NCBI GenBank assembly: GCA_014905825.1
Contig: JACGCN010000004.1
Location: 2,170,001-2,234,000 of the forward strand
DNA length: 64,000 nucleotides
Source of the DNA: Lyophyllum atratum
Lineage: Eukaryota; Basidiomycota; Agaricomycetes; Agaricales; Lyophyllaceae
Reading direction: 5' to 3'
Shown here piece by piece: positions 8,900 through 21,501 of this stretch (position 1 is its first letter; the number at the start of each line of letters is the position of its first letter). The notes below the pieces were generated by a model. It ran no database searches and was not told where the DNA came from. It saw only the letters and a list, made by a program, of their open reading frames with translations. The position numbers and the translations under genes are program-made.

Positions 8900-11440
8900 A
8901 TGTCCTTTGACTCCATGACGTATATTCGCTTGTTGGCACTAGCTTCCTCGTTTCTTACTGTGACTTGGGCAACCTCTGGTCAGGAGCCTCTACTGTATGA
9001 ATCCCCACCCAACGATTGGGATGCCCTGAAAATTGCGGTTAGAGGCCGTCTTTTTGAGGGCGTCCCATTTGCGCATCCATGTTTTGAAAAAGGCTTCAAC
9101 TCCAGTGAATGTCTTGCTGTTCGGTCGTCGTACCTTGACGAAGGTAAGTAGCTGATAACCTTCAAAACATTTGCATTTCCTCAAAATTTGACTCTAGTGG
9201 CCCGTTCAAACGTACCAGCAGCGTACATTCAGACCCAGTGGGAGACGTGCCAAAATACCCGCGATCAATGTCTTCTGAGTTACACCGACCCCCACGATCA
9301 GAGTCCCACTCTGCCGCCCAACCACTGCCAACTCGGAAGCATACCTGAGCGTTTCGTGTGTACCAGCTTCCATTCCTTGATGATATCTCGACGGCTGACG
9401 TTGGAATAGATTGATGTGCGGGATGCCAAAGACGTGGCTGCTGCATTTCGTTTCTCAAAAAAAGCAAAGGTGCCATTGGTCATAAAGAATACGGGCGTTA
9501 GTGACGAAATCTGGACGTGATGATTTGCATTGATCCTCGGACTTAACAGCATGACTACAAAGGCCGTAGCAGCGCGCCTCGTTCTTTGGCTTTATGGGTA
9601 TGGTCTCTTCCTCGCGCACCCAGAAATCATCTGTGCTGACAATGACGGCATGTTAAGACTCACAACCTGAAGAATGTAAGCTCGAGCCATGGGGTACTCT
9701 CTACCTGAGTCAAATTGTTATTGGCAGATATCACATAATCCAGCTTTCGTACCAGAGGGTTGTTCCAAAGCGATTCCCGGGGTGACAGTTGGGGTGAGTC
9801 CTTGTTTTTTTGTCGTGATAGGTCTTGTTCTGACATGTGTACGCACCGAAAGGCTGGAGTTCAATGGGGGGAGGCTTACCCATTTGCTGAGGCGAATAAT
9901 ATTACTATTGTCGGAGGTACTAGTTCCCAAACTTACGAGATTTCCCGCAAAGCTCATGTCCTTGAAGGCAGTGACCGATCAGTAGGTGTCTCAGGCGGGT
10001 GGCTACAGGTACGTATCATAGCGTTTCTATTTTTTGGATAATAATTGACGAGGAGAATAGGGCGGTGGGCATGGCGCTCTGTCAAACACCATGGGTCTTG
10101 GAGTCGACAGAGTGGTGAGTTCAACCGCATCTTGTGCGACTTATTCTGATATGACCTGTGCTCTTCTCAGCTACAGTATAGGGTGGTTACTCCCGATGGC
10201 GTTTACCGAACCGCGAACGAATGTCAGAACAAGGACCTATTCTTCGCACTCCGTGGAGGTATTGAGATCATTTGTTCTCAATGATCATACTATGTTAACT
10301 TTCTCCACAAGGTGGCGGAGGCACTTTCGGTGTCGTACTCGAGAGTACCATCCTCGCTTCACCGCAAGTGACACTACAAACGGTCATTGTTACCTTCAGT
10401 CCGAACATCACGCGGACTAAGGAGTTGTGGACCATCCTTGCAGATAACGGGCTGAGATGGGCAGACGAAGGATGGGGGGGATTCTCGATGGCTGGAATTT
10501 TGATCTTGATTAATCCGGGATCGAACAAGGACGAAACCGCAAAATCAATGGCTCCGCTCATTCAATTTGGTCAACGGCTCCAAAGCGAGAGAGTAGAGGG
10601 TGCTGCGACAATTGTAACACAATTCCCCAGTTGGGGTACGTTCTTTGATACATTTACTAAGGAACACGTTGCAGTACGTCTGTTTATTCTTCGTGCTGTT
10701 CAACAGTCTCCCAACTCATATCATAGGTCGTCGGTTCCAGTCTTGCACTCGCATCACGTCTGATCAGCAAGAACAATCTCAAAACATCCAATGACAGATC
10801 TGCACTTGTATCAGGGCTCTTAGCTGCTGATGCTGCCACCCCTGGTCTGATTATTCTGATCAGCGCTCCGTCCTCCTTCCCGTCCAACGGCCAAACGAGT
10901 GTTACTGATGCCTGGAGATCGAGTCTTTATCATGTCACCGTGGTATCGACCTGGAACTGGAATGCGACTGTGGAAGAGAAAAAGGGACATTATACCGCGG
11001 TGAGCAGGTCCATCGACCATCTGAGGAAAATCACCCCGGATGCAGCGTACCTCGTGAGTCCACCACTCACCATGTCCTTGCCGGTGTATTAACTTCCCAT
11101 TCAAGAACGAAGCGGACGTCTATGAGCCTAACCATGAAGGTAGCGTCCTTTCGGCGCTCTTTTTTGGTAACAGTCTATAACTCTTTTGTTAAGTCGCCTT
11201 TTGGGGCAACCACTACGACGAGTTACTGCGAATCAAGAAGAAGTAGTAAGTTGTTACTTAGTTTCCATTCTTGCGCCCGTACACGTTCTTAGTTTTTTGC
11301 AGCGATCCTGACCATCTTTTGGATTGCTGGCAATGCGGTGAGTTTGGTTTGGTCTCGTTGTGATTTGTCAATATCTGAACGTTGCATCTATCACAGTTGG
11401 TTGGGATCCCAAGTCGCCCCGTTTCTCATGTTACTTGTAA
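8900..11440 (+). CDS. Secreted FAD-linked oxidoreductase (BBE-like)
   Basis: Sixteen exons close in phase into 573 residues; introns are about 48-75 nt and one exon (9658-9675) is only 18 nt. An N-terminal signal peptide (YIRLLALASSFLTVTWA) indicates secretion. The FAD_binding_4 domain shows PLVIKNTGHDYKGRSS, whose His is the expected covalent FAD ligand, then GVQWGEAYPFAEANN, VGGSDRSVGVSGGWLQ, GGGHGALSNTMGLGVDRV, VVTPDGVYRTANECQNKDLF and ALRGGGGGTFGVV. The C-terminal BBE segment ends YDPDHLLDCWQCVGW. I see no second (cysteinyl) FAD attachment, so the flavin is probably held by one bond. Relatives oxidise sugars, oligosaccharides, alcohols or alkaloid-like compounds; the substrate cannot be read from the sequence. 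Start 8900 or 8915 are both possible. It is first of three rightward secreted-enzyme genes. Confidence 0.92.
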
Positions 11441-12347
11441 TAAGCCTTTGGTTTAAGTTGTTTGCTAGATTCTTCTATTGATTTCCACGCCAACGCGGAG
11501 GGTGTAGCGGAGGGTGTAATCGATTTTGACTGGATTCTTACTCAAGTGGGACGATTCGTGTGCCCATTTATCCGAAAATAATATCCCTCTTACCAGTGTA
11601 GACGTACAAGTACACATATCTACAAGCGTACTCATGCAACCTAATCCTTACGACTACAGTTGAATGATGATCTCGTTGGACCTTAAATAACCGAAGGAAG
11701 CTGGTCGTATCAAGGTCCTGGAAGGTTCAGTACAGCAAACTAGGTGTATTGAGGCTTCGAAAACTACCCTAGTGACGCTGTGTTTGAAACTGGCACCTCC
11801 AGATGCTACAAACGATCTCTCAAACGATCGCCGATCGCGATCATGGTGGTCGCCAGCAGTCGCCAGCCTTCGCCAGCATGTGGCTGTGTAAAATGTTAAG
11901 ATGTTCTCCCCAAAATGTGTACCTGGAGTAGGTTTATCTTGCGTTATCTTCAAGCCTAAGACCTCCTCGTCCGCGATCCTGGGATAAGTTAGTATACGAT
12001 ATCGTCTTGGCTAGTATTGACGCCTCCAAGCACTTGTCAAGCACATTCGGATGCCGCCCTTTGGTCGGTATGCTCTTTTTTGCTCGTTACGTGCACATGA
12101 GGTCGAAGGGTAAGACTGGTATGCACAAGGGTCGAGTCAAAGAAATGGGAAGACTCGTTTATACGTGCAAAATTGACTGTTCCTGGTAGCGTTCCTTGCC
12201 ATGAAGGACGAGGGCGAAAATTTGGAAACAGAACTGCGAGCCATCCCGAAGAAGAAAAGCAGGAGTACATCGGTAGCAAAGCATGTCGATCCAACGATGC
12301 ACCTAGACATGCAATGTGTCAAGAAGAATGTCCATAATGGGGTTAAG

Positions 12348-12530
12348 CCTTGACATACGCGAGGGGTGTCGATGTGGTCAATGCTGCTTGAACGATACAC
12401 AATCCAAACACCTTGACATACGCGAGGGGTGTTGATGTAGTCAATGCTGCTTGAACGATACACAATCGCCTTGACATACGCGAGGGGTGTTGATGTGGTC
12501 AATGTTGCTTGAACCATACACAATCCAAAC
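12348..12530. repeat. Three-copy minisatellite, about 60 bp per unit
   Basis: Copies start at 12348, 12411 and 12469, each beginning ccttgacatacgcgaggggtg and containing gcttgaac and atacacaatc. Spacing is 63 then 58 bp. The second copy lacks the tail tccaaac seen in copies one and three. Confidence 0.9.
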
Positions 12531-12606
12531 GGCGCTTCCGGACCCTCCTGTCGTGCGAGAAGGAGATGAAACGAAGTGGAATACACTAGCCACCATATAA
12601 TCAAGC

Positions 12607-12960
12607 TCAACCAAGTCTTTCGCCGAGGGATGTCGGAAAGAAAAGTGCGAGCGCTAAAACGAGAGCGTTGAAGATGACACCAAGGATGGCGAATACGTCG
12701 AAGACGACTATCTTCGTGTGCAAACTGGTGTCATGAAGTTCATCATCGGCCCTGAAAAGTACGCTGGGCATCCTGAGGGTAGGGCCGCCAGAGGGAATAG
12801 GAATTAGCAGCTCAGATACGTTGGACCTCTCTCGTATAACCCAAGAGGTATAAGGCCTGGTCAAGCCGCAACGTAAGAACCAAGGCTCTGGTAATTTACG
12901 TAAGGTAAGGGGAACAGCCCAGGTTTCGGGACGGCGCACTCGGGGTTGTCTTCTGCGCAA
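12607..12960 (-). CDS. Possible small single-pass membrane protein
   Basis: A 117-residue frame with a basic N-terminus (MRRRQPRVRRPE) and a hydrophobic stretch near the C-terminus (VFDVFAILGVIFNALVLALA) followed by LFFPTSLGERLG. The hydrophobic segment would make a single membrane helix. I do not recognise the family and see no supporting splice structure or homologue motif. It may be a chance frame or the remnant of a larger gene. It reads away from the aspartic protease at 13050, so the two would share a 90-bp gap. Confidence 0.25.
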   Translation of the reverse strand: MRRRQPRVRRPETWAVPLTLRKLPEPWFLRCGLTRPYTSWVIRERSNVSELLIPIPSGGPTLRMPSVLFRADDELHDTSLHTKIVVFDVFAILGVIFNALVLALALFFPTSLGERLG

Positions 12961-13049
12961 TGATTACAACCAAGCTGATTCCAAGTTTCTTTCCCCTCAG
13001 GTTCCTTTCTCCTTGTTTGCTCGTTCTCTAGCGCAGGGCGCTCTTTTGA

Positions 13050-15263
13050 ATGTTTTTCTTCTCTTTTCTTGCCTGTTTCTTTTTCGTCAGCGCGTCTGCC
13101 AGTCTAGCGCAAGGTCAAGGGGGATTTGATATCCCAATTCAGCGACGCGTTGGAAACAGGAGTTATAAGCGGGGGGATGTCAGTGGGTCAACAGGCCTTG
13201 GGAATAACGCAGACGTGTAAGTAGCGACGTGTTCTCTCAATGACCATAGTTTTGACATCCATTAGGTTGTACACCGTTCCTATTGAGCTAGGAAACTCAG
13301 TCGCTGCTGTCAATCTCGGTGGGCGAGGTTCTTCCTGCTGCGGACAATTGATAACCATTTTTTGGTAGATACTGGCTCCAGTGACCTATGGGTTGTTTCC
13401 GATGCATGTCAGGCAGATGCTTGCAAGGGATCTACGGTTGCCCGGTATCCAATGGCATCCGCGAAGTCAACTCAAACCAACATCTCTTTGCAGTACGGCG
13501 ATTCCACGACAGGAACGTCCGCTTCCGGTGTTGTTGGGCTTGACACCGCGACTATTGCTGGAATAGCTATGACGAATCAGGCCGTCGGCCTCATAAACAT
13601 AACGAACAACCAGATTGTCCAGTTCGAAGCGGCTGGAATTTTTGGTCTTGGTTTTCCTACTCTAGTGGAAGGTAAGTGGTGAACCGGATTAGTCAAAAGC
13701 TCGCTCCCGAATTTAACTTCGAACTGTAGTAAGATTCAAGAAGCGAGAGTCGTGGACAAGGTTGCTCACCAAACGGCATCGAATTACGACATCTCCTGAC
13801 GCTTTTTATAGTTCGGACCTATACAAGAGACTGACGACTTCCTCCGTGCAACATACACGGATGGACCATTACTTACGAGGATAGCCATGACAAACCAACT
13901 AGAGATGGCCATGTTCAGTGTCAGTCTGGTCGAGCATCAGAAATTTTTCTGTTTTTGACATCTCTCTAGATTACATTGCAAAGAAGTACCGTCGATATTA
14001 GCGGTAATGGGATGCTCACCATCGGAAGACTTCCTGACGGGGTCGACAACTCCTCTCTGACTTGGGTTCCTGTGCGATTATACCGCGTCGAAGATGGAGG
14101 GCTCCAACCACCCACTTTTGCTCCTAACGAGGTGAGCTCATCGGAACGTCTTGAAAGAGACAACGTCAGCTGATCTCATAAATCCTCTCCAGGTATACCC
14201 CTTGTTCGTTGCTTTCCGACTCATGAGTCAAAAGCTAGTACTCACCCTTAAATAGACGCTGGGAAATTGACATCGACGGCGTCTTCCTCGATGGACAAAA
14301 AGTCGCAGATTCGACGATACCACCAGTGAACGTGGACCCGAGGCGTGTCACGGCCCTGATCGATACGGTAAAGCCCCCCCTTCGCAATTGGTCATGGTTC
14401 TCAAGACCATGCTTGTAGGGAAATTCGATCGTTCGAGGTCCTCAGGACATGGTCGCCAACATATTGAAAGCCGTTTCACCAACTTATGATCCGACGAACA
14501 GGGATGCGGCTGTTACGCTGCCATGCTCTGTACCCCATACATTAGCTTTCCAGATTGGTGGAAAGGTACTTAGGCCTTTGATTCTACTTGACGCTATGTG
14601 AACCTGACCTTGCCGATCAGATATTTCCCGTAGACCCCCGCGACTTTATCAGCCCCTCTGCTGACGGAGATACCACCACATGCGTTGCGGATAATATCGT
14701 TGCTACAGACGCACCTCGTACAGGCTCTGTGTATCGATGGAGTCTTGGCGATACATTCATGAAGTCGTGCGTCGCATCATTCCCCAATCATCTCCTTTGA
14801 ATAACGAGTTCTCCATCCCGCAGGAACCTCATTGCTTTCCATTACGGGAACCTCACCCATCCTTCCGTTGATCCTCCCCGCATCGGCTTTCTCTCCACTG
14901 TCCCTACCAACGCAGATGACTTGCTCAGACAGGCCGTACAGGACGCCAAGGACAATGGAGGTGATTTCGAAGGTCAGCCTTGACGCCTTGCCCCAGGGTC
15001 TATCACGCTAATGGACAGCTGGATCACCAGAGACACTGGTTATGGCCCCTACGGCGAGTGCAGCTGCAGCAGGGGCCCAGGTTACCGTCACTCCTGCACG
15101 AGCTGCCATGCTCACGCGGACAGTCACCCTTTCTCCCCCGGCTATGACCTCATCCTCGAAAGGCAATCTTGACAGGGATAATGCTGCTATCGCTTTCGCT
15201 CTGCCAACGTACCTTGGACGTTGTATTCCCCTCGCTCTTTTACTTATGGTGTTCGTGATCTAA
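13050..15263 (+). CDS. Aspartic protease of family A1 with a GPI-anchor-like tail
   Basis: Pepsin-type endopeptidase. A signal peptide (MFFFSFLACFFFVSASASLA) is followed by a short pro-region and the two-lobed domain. The first catalytic motif is DTGSSDLWVVSD, split by an intron at its Asp; the second is ALIDTGNSIVRGP, also split. Other family marks are IFGLGFP, MFSITLQRSTVDISGNGMLT, PVRLYRVEDGG, AFQIGGKIFPVDPRDF and FHYGNLTHPSVDPPRIGF. After a Ser/Thr/Ala-rich linker the chain ends in a hydrophobic tail (CIPLALLLMVFVI), as in GPI-anchored cell-wall proteases. About twelve exons were placed; they close in phase except around 13672-13811, where two acceptor choices are possible. One exon (14193-14203) is 11 nt. 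A branch site CTGAC supports the intron ending at 13811. Confidence 0.9.
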
Positions 15264-16567
15264 TATACGGGTCAATGTCACGTACCTCTGGTTAGATCAA
15301 GGTTAGATTGCTTGAGGAGTGGCTAGTAAAGAAGCTGAGATGTATGGACACTCAGAGACTCAGAGTCAGGTCCCCGCAACTCTGGAATTTGATCCTCCCC
15401 GAGCTCAATGTCTCTTGATAGGGCCATGTTGCCAGACGAGAACAGCTACCCCGAGCCATTCAATTTGATCCCTGTTCCTGTTGATAGATCAGTGATAGAT
15501 GCTCCGGCTGAATGTTTCTTGTTTTCCGCTGTTACGTATTTTTCTTGCATCCCCGGTGGCGCAGCCTAGGAAAAGGAGCGTTTTGTAACGGGGGCCTTAC
15601 AATGAGGGAAAATGACCGCCTGTTCGAATAGATGTTTAGCAGCTTATACTCAGCCAAGGAAACATCGGCGTCGTGAAAATGGCCTCGCGGATCTTGTCAT
15701 TGTATTCGAACTAAGTACGCCCTATCCTCTGGACTCCTACGCCAGTACCAGTACGTATGTCGCAAACGCTCAGGGCAGGTTTCCGAGGATAGAGCGGATC
15801 GTCACAAATTATTCGAAGACACTACACTTTCAACGTATCACTGTGAGTACCAACAATCCAGCAACTTGAATACTCACCTTCGTCTGAATACCTGAGACAT
15901 CGATGACCATCGGAGTCGCAAAACCAACGCCCAAGTGCTATAGAGTTGATAAGTGCCAGTGGTTGATCATGAGCCTTGACGCGGACGGGTCGTGGACCAC
16001 TGCAGAAAAGTATGGCCCGACGAGGACACGTGACAATTTTGCTCCTGCTCATCGACGGTCATAGCGGCGGCCACTCTTCCCTGTCAGTGTCAACTTACTG
16101 GGATTCTGAAGTTGATTGACCTGTTGGCCTTCGAGCACACTTGGAATGACTTCTATCATCGCAGCAACCGCGCTCGAGTGGCATGATTATGTTCTTGAAG
16201 TCTAGGGACAACCTCCACAGGCAGAGATCGAGCAATATAAATTACACAGTACGGCGGAATCGACCTTTCAGAGCGCGGCATGGACGGGAACTACGATGGA
16301 CCTTAGATACTCCTTTCGACCAGGGTCCAGGAGGACTCCTTGTTATCTCTCGAACGATTTTGTCCAGTGTTCCACGTGGCACCGTCTTCGATGATGTCTA
16401 TTCGTGTGCACCCGATGTCCAATCGCTCTGGTCTGAGTGAAGAATTATCGCGCAATTCCCACCGAAGCATGTGGGCGCAGAGCCTGCATGGGACTAAAAT
16501 ACACTGGTGACCATGCTTTTAAGGCGGCATGCTTACAGCGTTGTCCCCTCCTCAGAGGCAATTAACG
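15264..16567. other. Intergenic stretch, nothing recognised
   Basis: About 1.3 kb between two secreted peptidase genes. Short frames on both strands show no domain or splice pattern. Confidence 0.5.
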
Positions 16568-19455
16568 ATGCATCTCTCTGCGCGGTTCGCCTCCTTGGTC
16601 GTCGCCATTACATGCTTTTTCCCTCACCTCGCTACTGCCGCTCCATCCGCCTCTGATCCATGCGCTACCATCGCGGGAAAGACCTTCGTTCCCCCTGCTG
16701 ACGCTCTTGCTTGTGTCAAAGCCTTCCCATTCAATGAAACTTTGCGTCAAAATGTCCTTACTAACGTTGCGCGCGTCTTCGACTTCTTCACATTCGAAGA
16801 CTACTACCTGAATTCACCCCCGCCGTTCCAAGAGTCTACGATTAACATTCGGGCAACCATCAAGAGGATTAATTCAACCACATACCAGGTGGGTCCATCA
16901 TGTTCTACGTGCATGGGAAGAAAGCTCAAGCGCGTGTCAGACTGATTATGATTTCAACAAAGATCTATATGACTTCACTACGCAGCTGAACGATGGTCAT
17001 ACGCGTACGATTTTACTTCTTAGCTAACAACTCAAGCTTTGTACTTAGGCCATCGTGAAATAGGTTGGTTCCCCGATTGTTATACATCGTTCCAGAATAT
17101 CCTTCCGGCACCAGTCATTACGATCGAAGAAAAGGGCGTGCAGGGTGTCTATGTCGCGTTCGATTCCGTGGAGTTCCTTTCCCAGCTCGGCCCAGGCTAC
17201 ACAGGGTACTTCGATTCGATCGGCTTTGACTGGAAGCGTCTGCAGGGTGCCAAAATTCTACAAATCGAAGGCCAAGACCCATACGCCTATGTGGACCAGA
17301 TCGCAAAAACCGTCTCAGGAAACTACTTGGACCACGGTGTCCGCGTCAATTCGGTCTTCACGAGTTATCGCGTTTCCGGGACCACGTTTTCGCAGAGGCT
17401 TGGAGACCTTGCTGGCCCAACGAGCGTCACTCAAAACTCTTTAACTTTCAAGTTGATCACAGTTAATTCAACCCAGGTCGAGACCGTTAAAGTGCCGTTC
17501 CTCGCGAATTATCTTGGCGCGCCATTCACAGATAAAGACTCTTTGTAAGGTTTTCACCGATGATGAGAGCGTTTACCTGACCTATGTGCAACCTTAGCTG
17601 GGCGCTTAACTGTGCCGCCAACGAGTTAACGAATGGAGTAGATTTGAAAAGTCTGAGGACATCCCAACCCGCCCGCCGCCTGGCAAGGGCAGAGATTGTC
17701 GATAAATCGAACTCGAGTGCTATCAATCTGCCTCCTCGATTTGTTCCCAGCCTGCCGCCTGTCGCTGGCAGTGGTGGAGTAATCAAGTCGTTTGTCCTCC
17801 CAGACAAGAAGACAGGAGTGGTGAGTCGCTCAATCAGTGGTAGTTCCCAACTTTCTTGTCTGATATTGTGTCAAGATGTTTGTGGGATCGTTTGGTGGCG
17901 ACTTCGACGGCTTCCAGTCTGATGTTGTCTCTGCAGTCGACTCATTCAAAGCGGCAGGTGTCACTCAGCTTCTCATTGACTTGACCAACAACGGAGGTGA
18001 GTCTTAAGAGTTATCACGTGTATTATCCCTTTTCATGAAGCTTATAGGCGGGTTCGTATGCCTCGGTCATTTCTTGCATCAATATCTCGCTGGCTCCAAT
18101 ATCGGTTATCCGTATGTACTTCCTTTACCTGCGTAGGGCAGGGGCAATCCTTACGTCATGACCAGAGGCTTCGTTTCGACTGTCCGCGCTAACCCTCTCG
18201 CTCAGAAGATCGTTGCGGCTGACATCGCGCTCGGCGTGGATGGCTCGCTCAGCTTCTACACCGGGGACAATTGTTAGCTGTCTAGTGTCGATGTTAAGGC
18301 GTATTCGATTGGCTAAATCTGGTCTGACAGATGCGTTCTTGAACGGAACCCAGATTCCCGCGTCATTCAACTACATCACTCCTTCAGTTCCCTTCGTGGT
18401 CAATGGACGCCAAGATCCTACTTCGCAGCGATTCCATGTGCGTGCTTGCGCTTTCACAGGCGGGGCGCGCGATTCTGAACATATCTTCATACAGGACACC
18501 TGCGAATTATTCTTTTCACAACCGGTACCAGCCACCCCACCCTTTGATTTGAGGTAGGTATCCCATTATGCGATTACGGTAATTCCACTCCGTGTTGATG
18601 AAATTCCTTATCTCCAGCAAGGTCGCCATAGTTAACAACGGCAATTGTGCCTCGACTTGCGCGATGTTCAGCACCTTGATGAACGAGCGACATAAGACGA
18701 AGATCGCTGTCTTCGGTGGCAAACCTGGTGAACAGATGCAATTCAAGGGTACGGCTTATGGAGAAACTCCGGTAACAAGACTCCGGGTCTGACTCTCGTG
18801 ATTGGTCTAGGCATGTCGGGAAATCAAGTCTTAGAATGGGCAGACCTTGATACTGAGATCAAGACTGCTGGCGTGAAAGGTGTAAGTGTTCGGTTCTGAT
18901 TACAACTGTCGTACTCATCGATCAATGCCCAGGACCCATTGGCTCCTCCTGACCTGTGAGTATTATTGGGAAACTCTTTGTTCGCTAAGGACTGAATCGT
19001 ATCACCAGACTTGTGTCAGGTAACTTCCGGTACGTAAATTAGACGGTTAGGAGAAGTAACTGCGTCTAATATCCCAGTGACTTTCTAGGCACAACTGGAG
19101 GACAGGTCAGCTGCTTTGTTACTGATATGCGTCCCATCATTCAACTTTCCATGTAGCCTGGAGCTTCTTTGACGAGAATAGGCCAATAGGTAAGCATTTT
19201 CCTTTATGACCGCAACCCATCCGTTCTCTAATGAGTCTCACTACAGCCTATGTGTCTGAACTGCCCCTCTGTACGTTGTGGAATCTTCGATGCATTTTCG
19301 TGCTCTAATTTTGAGCGCACAGTCCGTTTCCCATACACGAAGGACACCTACAACAACCCCCAGAGCCTTTGGACCTTCGCGTACGTCGAAGCTGGACCTC
19401 CCACTGACAAGGACTAATTGATTTTAATTATGACAGGGCCACGAAACTCTTCTGA
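16568..19455 (+). CDS. Secreted peptidase of family S41 (tail-specific protease type)
   Basis: A rightward gene with roughly fifteen exons that close in phase. The first ATG of the signal peptide (MHLSARFASLVVAITCFFPH) was taken; an upstream in-frame ATG at 16529 is possible. Marks in order are DPCATIAGKTFVPPADALAC, FDFFTFEDYYLNSPPPFQES, TQLNDGHTRHREIGWFPDCY, FWALNCAANELTNGVD, FVGSFGGDFDGFQSDVV, LIDLTNNGGGFVCL, PFDLSKVAIVNNGNCAS leading into CAMFSTLMNERHKTKIAVFG, and a C-terminus with NWRTAWSFFDENRPIAYVSE and RFPYTKDTYNNPQSLW. The Ser in NGNCASTC is the expected nucleophile of fungal secreted S41 enzymes. Twin cysteines around it and others suggest disulphides. The product probably degrades extracellular protein; its exact substrate is unknown. 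Some late exons are very short. Confidence 0.88.
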
Positions 19456-19718
19456 GATATTTTACTCTCACATGTGTGTATATGCCATGGGGTGTTCATC
19501 TGCGATTCCGTGACCTTAAGTAGCATGGTGATTGGGATGCGTGTGTGTCCCCGAGGCTTGAAAGAACAATTCGATGATGAAGGGGTATAGCCAGATTGCA
19601 AGCCGACCTTATTGACAATGCACCATTTTGACATTTAGGCGAGAATGACGATGTTGATGTATGATCACTTTTTGGTTGATCGAATTTCTCGGTCTGTCCA
19701 TGGGCTACATACTTTTTA

Positions 19719-19797
19719 CGTTCCCGCAATAACGCGTGCGTTCCCATAAATTGCATACGTTACCGTTCCGGTGTTACGCATGCATAACATGCGTTCC
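19719..19797 (-). repeat. GGAACG cluster A (reverse orientation)
   Basis: CGTTCC occurs at 19719, 19739, 19764 and 19792, with GTAACG-like variants and the palindromic phrase acgcatgcataacatgcgt between them. Confidence 0.75.
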
Positions 19798-20577
19798 CCA
19801 TGTCAACCAAAACTAGCATCTTGGGCTTTGTATATCATAGATCTGTGTCACATACCGTAAGCTGTTCAATGTGGGGGAGGAATACGAGTATAATAGGCTT
19901 GTGCTAGGTGACGGAAAATCTCTGGGTGCGTCACGTGACCATCTGATCCGCGCACTGGGCTGGCACAGATGCCTCAATAACACTCGGGGGGTCAGCCACT
20001 AAGCTCTGTATTATGTACAACGCTTTTCTATGCATATTTACGAACCTGTCCATGTAGAAATTAGATACGTCCCGCATGTGGAAGCTACATAATCCAGCAC
20101 CCCATTGTCTGAGGGTCCGTAAATACTAGTAAACAACGCGCCAATGTTGGCACGAGTGGTCCCGTGTTCGCGACGCGCCGACGCCGACTATATTGTCATC
20201 GACCACGGCCCACCATCCTCCCTCAGTCCATCATAGAAGGTATGGTATGCTCTATATCTCTGATTAGTGCCGTGCCTGATGCCAGCTGAAACTTTTGATT
20301 TAAGCTTTTAATGGAGTATCAACCGGGAACCCAGTATTCCAGTATTCACGAGGCTACAACAACGGCAGTGCGATATACTGACACTTTCACATCCGTGTAG
20401 GACACTCTCAATCGTCTTGGCGGCACTGCAATGCGCTTGCAGGTCCGCATTTTGGTCTCCCGTGTGGTAAGCACATTCTTTTTGCGTTCTTTCAGAAATG
20501 AACTATATATCGATGTAAGACATAGGTTTACAATCGAGGGGATACAATTAGGAGGGGAATAGAGGAGCACCGTGCCT

Positions 20578-20731
20578 GGAACGTTGGAACGCAAGGCCGG
20601 AACGCATACGTTCCACTTCGGAACGGACGGAACGTGAGTGTAAAATTGGAACGTGAGCGGAACGCAAGGCGTAACGCGAATGAGATTTGGAACGTAAGTG
20701 GAACGCGAGCTGGTAACGCATCCGTTCCCAA
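20578..20731 (+). repeat. GGAACG cluster B
   Basis: GGAACG occurs nine times, at 20578, 20586, 20599, 20620, 20629, 20648, 20659, 20689 and 20700. Spacing is irregular (8-30 bp), two GTAACG variants are present, and inverted CGTTCC follows at 20610 and near 20725, forming short palindromes such as ggaacgcatacgttcc. Confidence 0.85.
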
Positions 20732-21388
20732 TCAAAGTACAGAACCCACAACTTGCTGATGCCAGGTTTCTTACACGACAGGGATCGAGAATGTCGACTG
20801 CCGTGAAAACATTGAAGCACACTTGCACAATTTTTTACCCTTTCGCAACCTTTCCGCCTATTCAGAAAACTCCCTAGAGTGCGAATTATGCTGAAGGTAT
20901 CTATGACTCCTTTATCGGTCCTCATTTTGTTCTTGACTGTGTATCTTAGCGGGCTTTGCGACGCGTCTACCGCTTATTTATCCCAGATCCCGGCCATGAA
21001 CTTTCGGATAAGGGAGAAACGAAGAACAGGCGCACGTCCCTCGATAGAGAGGACTTTCCGATGTCTGATGCCACTGGTATGTGTCTGATATATTGAATAC
21101 AGACGTCGTCGAGCTTCATTTGATCTGCAAGCTTATTGGCCTCAAACGTATTCCGAAGGCTCAGCTACCCCCCGCACCCGCCCAAAGTCAACCCAAATTT
21201 ATGGATGGTAAGTCTTGGCGAATCAATTATGTTTCTGCTCTTCTAACGAGTTCAATGCTTCAAAGCGCCAGTCATTGACATCGAAAATTTTTCAGAGGCC
21301 GTGGTCGATCGAGGTCGTAGTCGATCGAGCGTACTGGTCACCAGATGACCTTCAAATACAGTAAAAATACATCCGTAATCGAACATTT

Positions 21389-21501
21389 GGAACGCGTATG
21401 GATCGTGGAACGAGAACATGGAACGGGAACGGGAACGTAGCCTGGGAACGTAGCCTGGGAACGGGAACGTGGACCGGGAACGCATAACGTGAGCTGGAAC
21501 G
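21389..21501 (+). repeat. GGAACG cluster C
   Basis: GGAACG occurs ten times in about 113 bp (21389, 21407, 21420, 21426, 21432, 21445, 21458, 21464, 21477, 21496). Part of it is a local tandem (gggaacgtagcct repeated twice). Confidence 0.9.

Larger units (their letters stand above)
11441..13049. other. Intergenic stretch with a minisatellite
   Basis: Apart from the three-copy repeat at 12348-12530 and a weak leftward reading frame at 12607-12960, I see no gene, RNA or element here. Confidence 0.5.

Noticed and set aside
20346..20828. Leftward frames through GGAACG cluster B
   Set aside because: The peptides (Val-Pro-Arg-type repeats) only mirror the DNA repeat.
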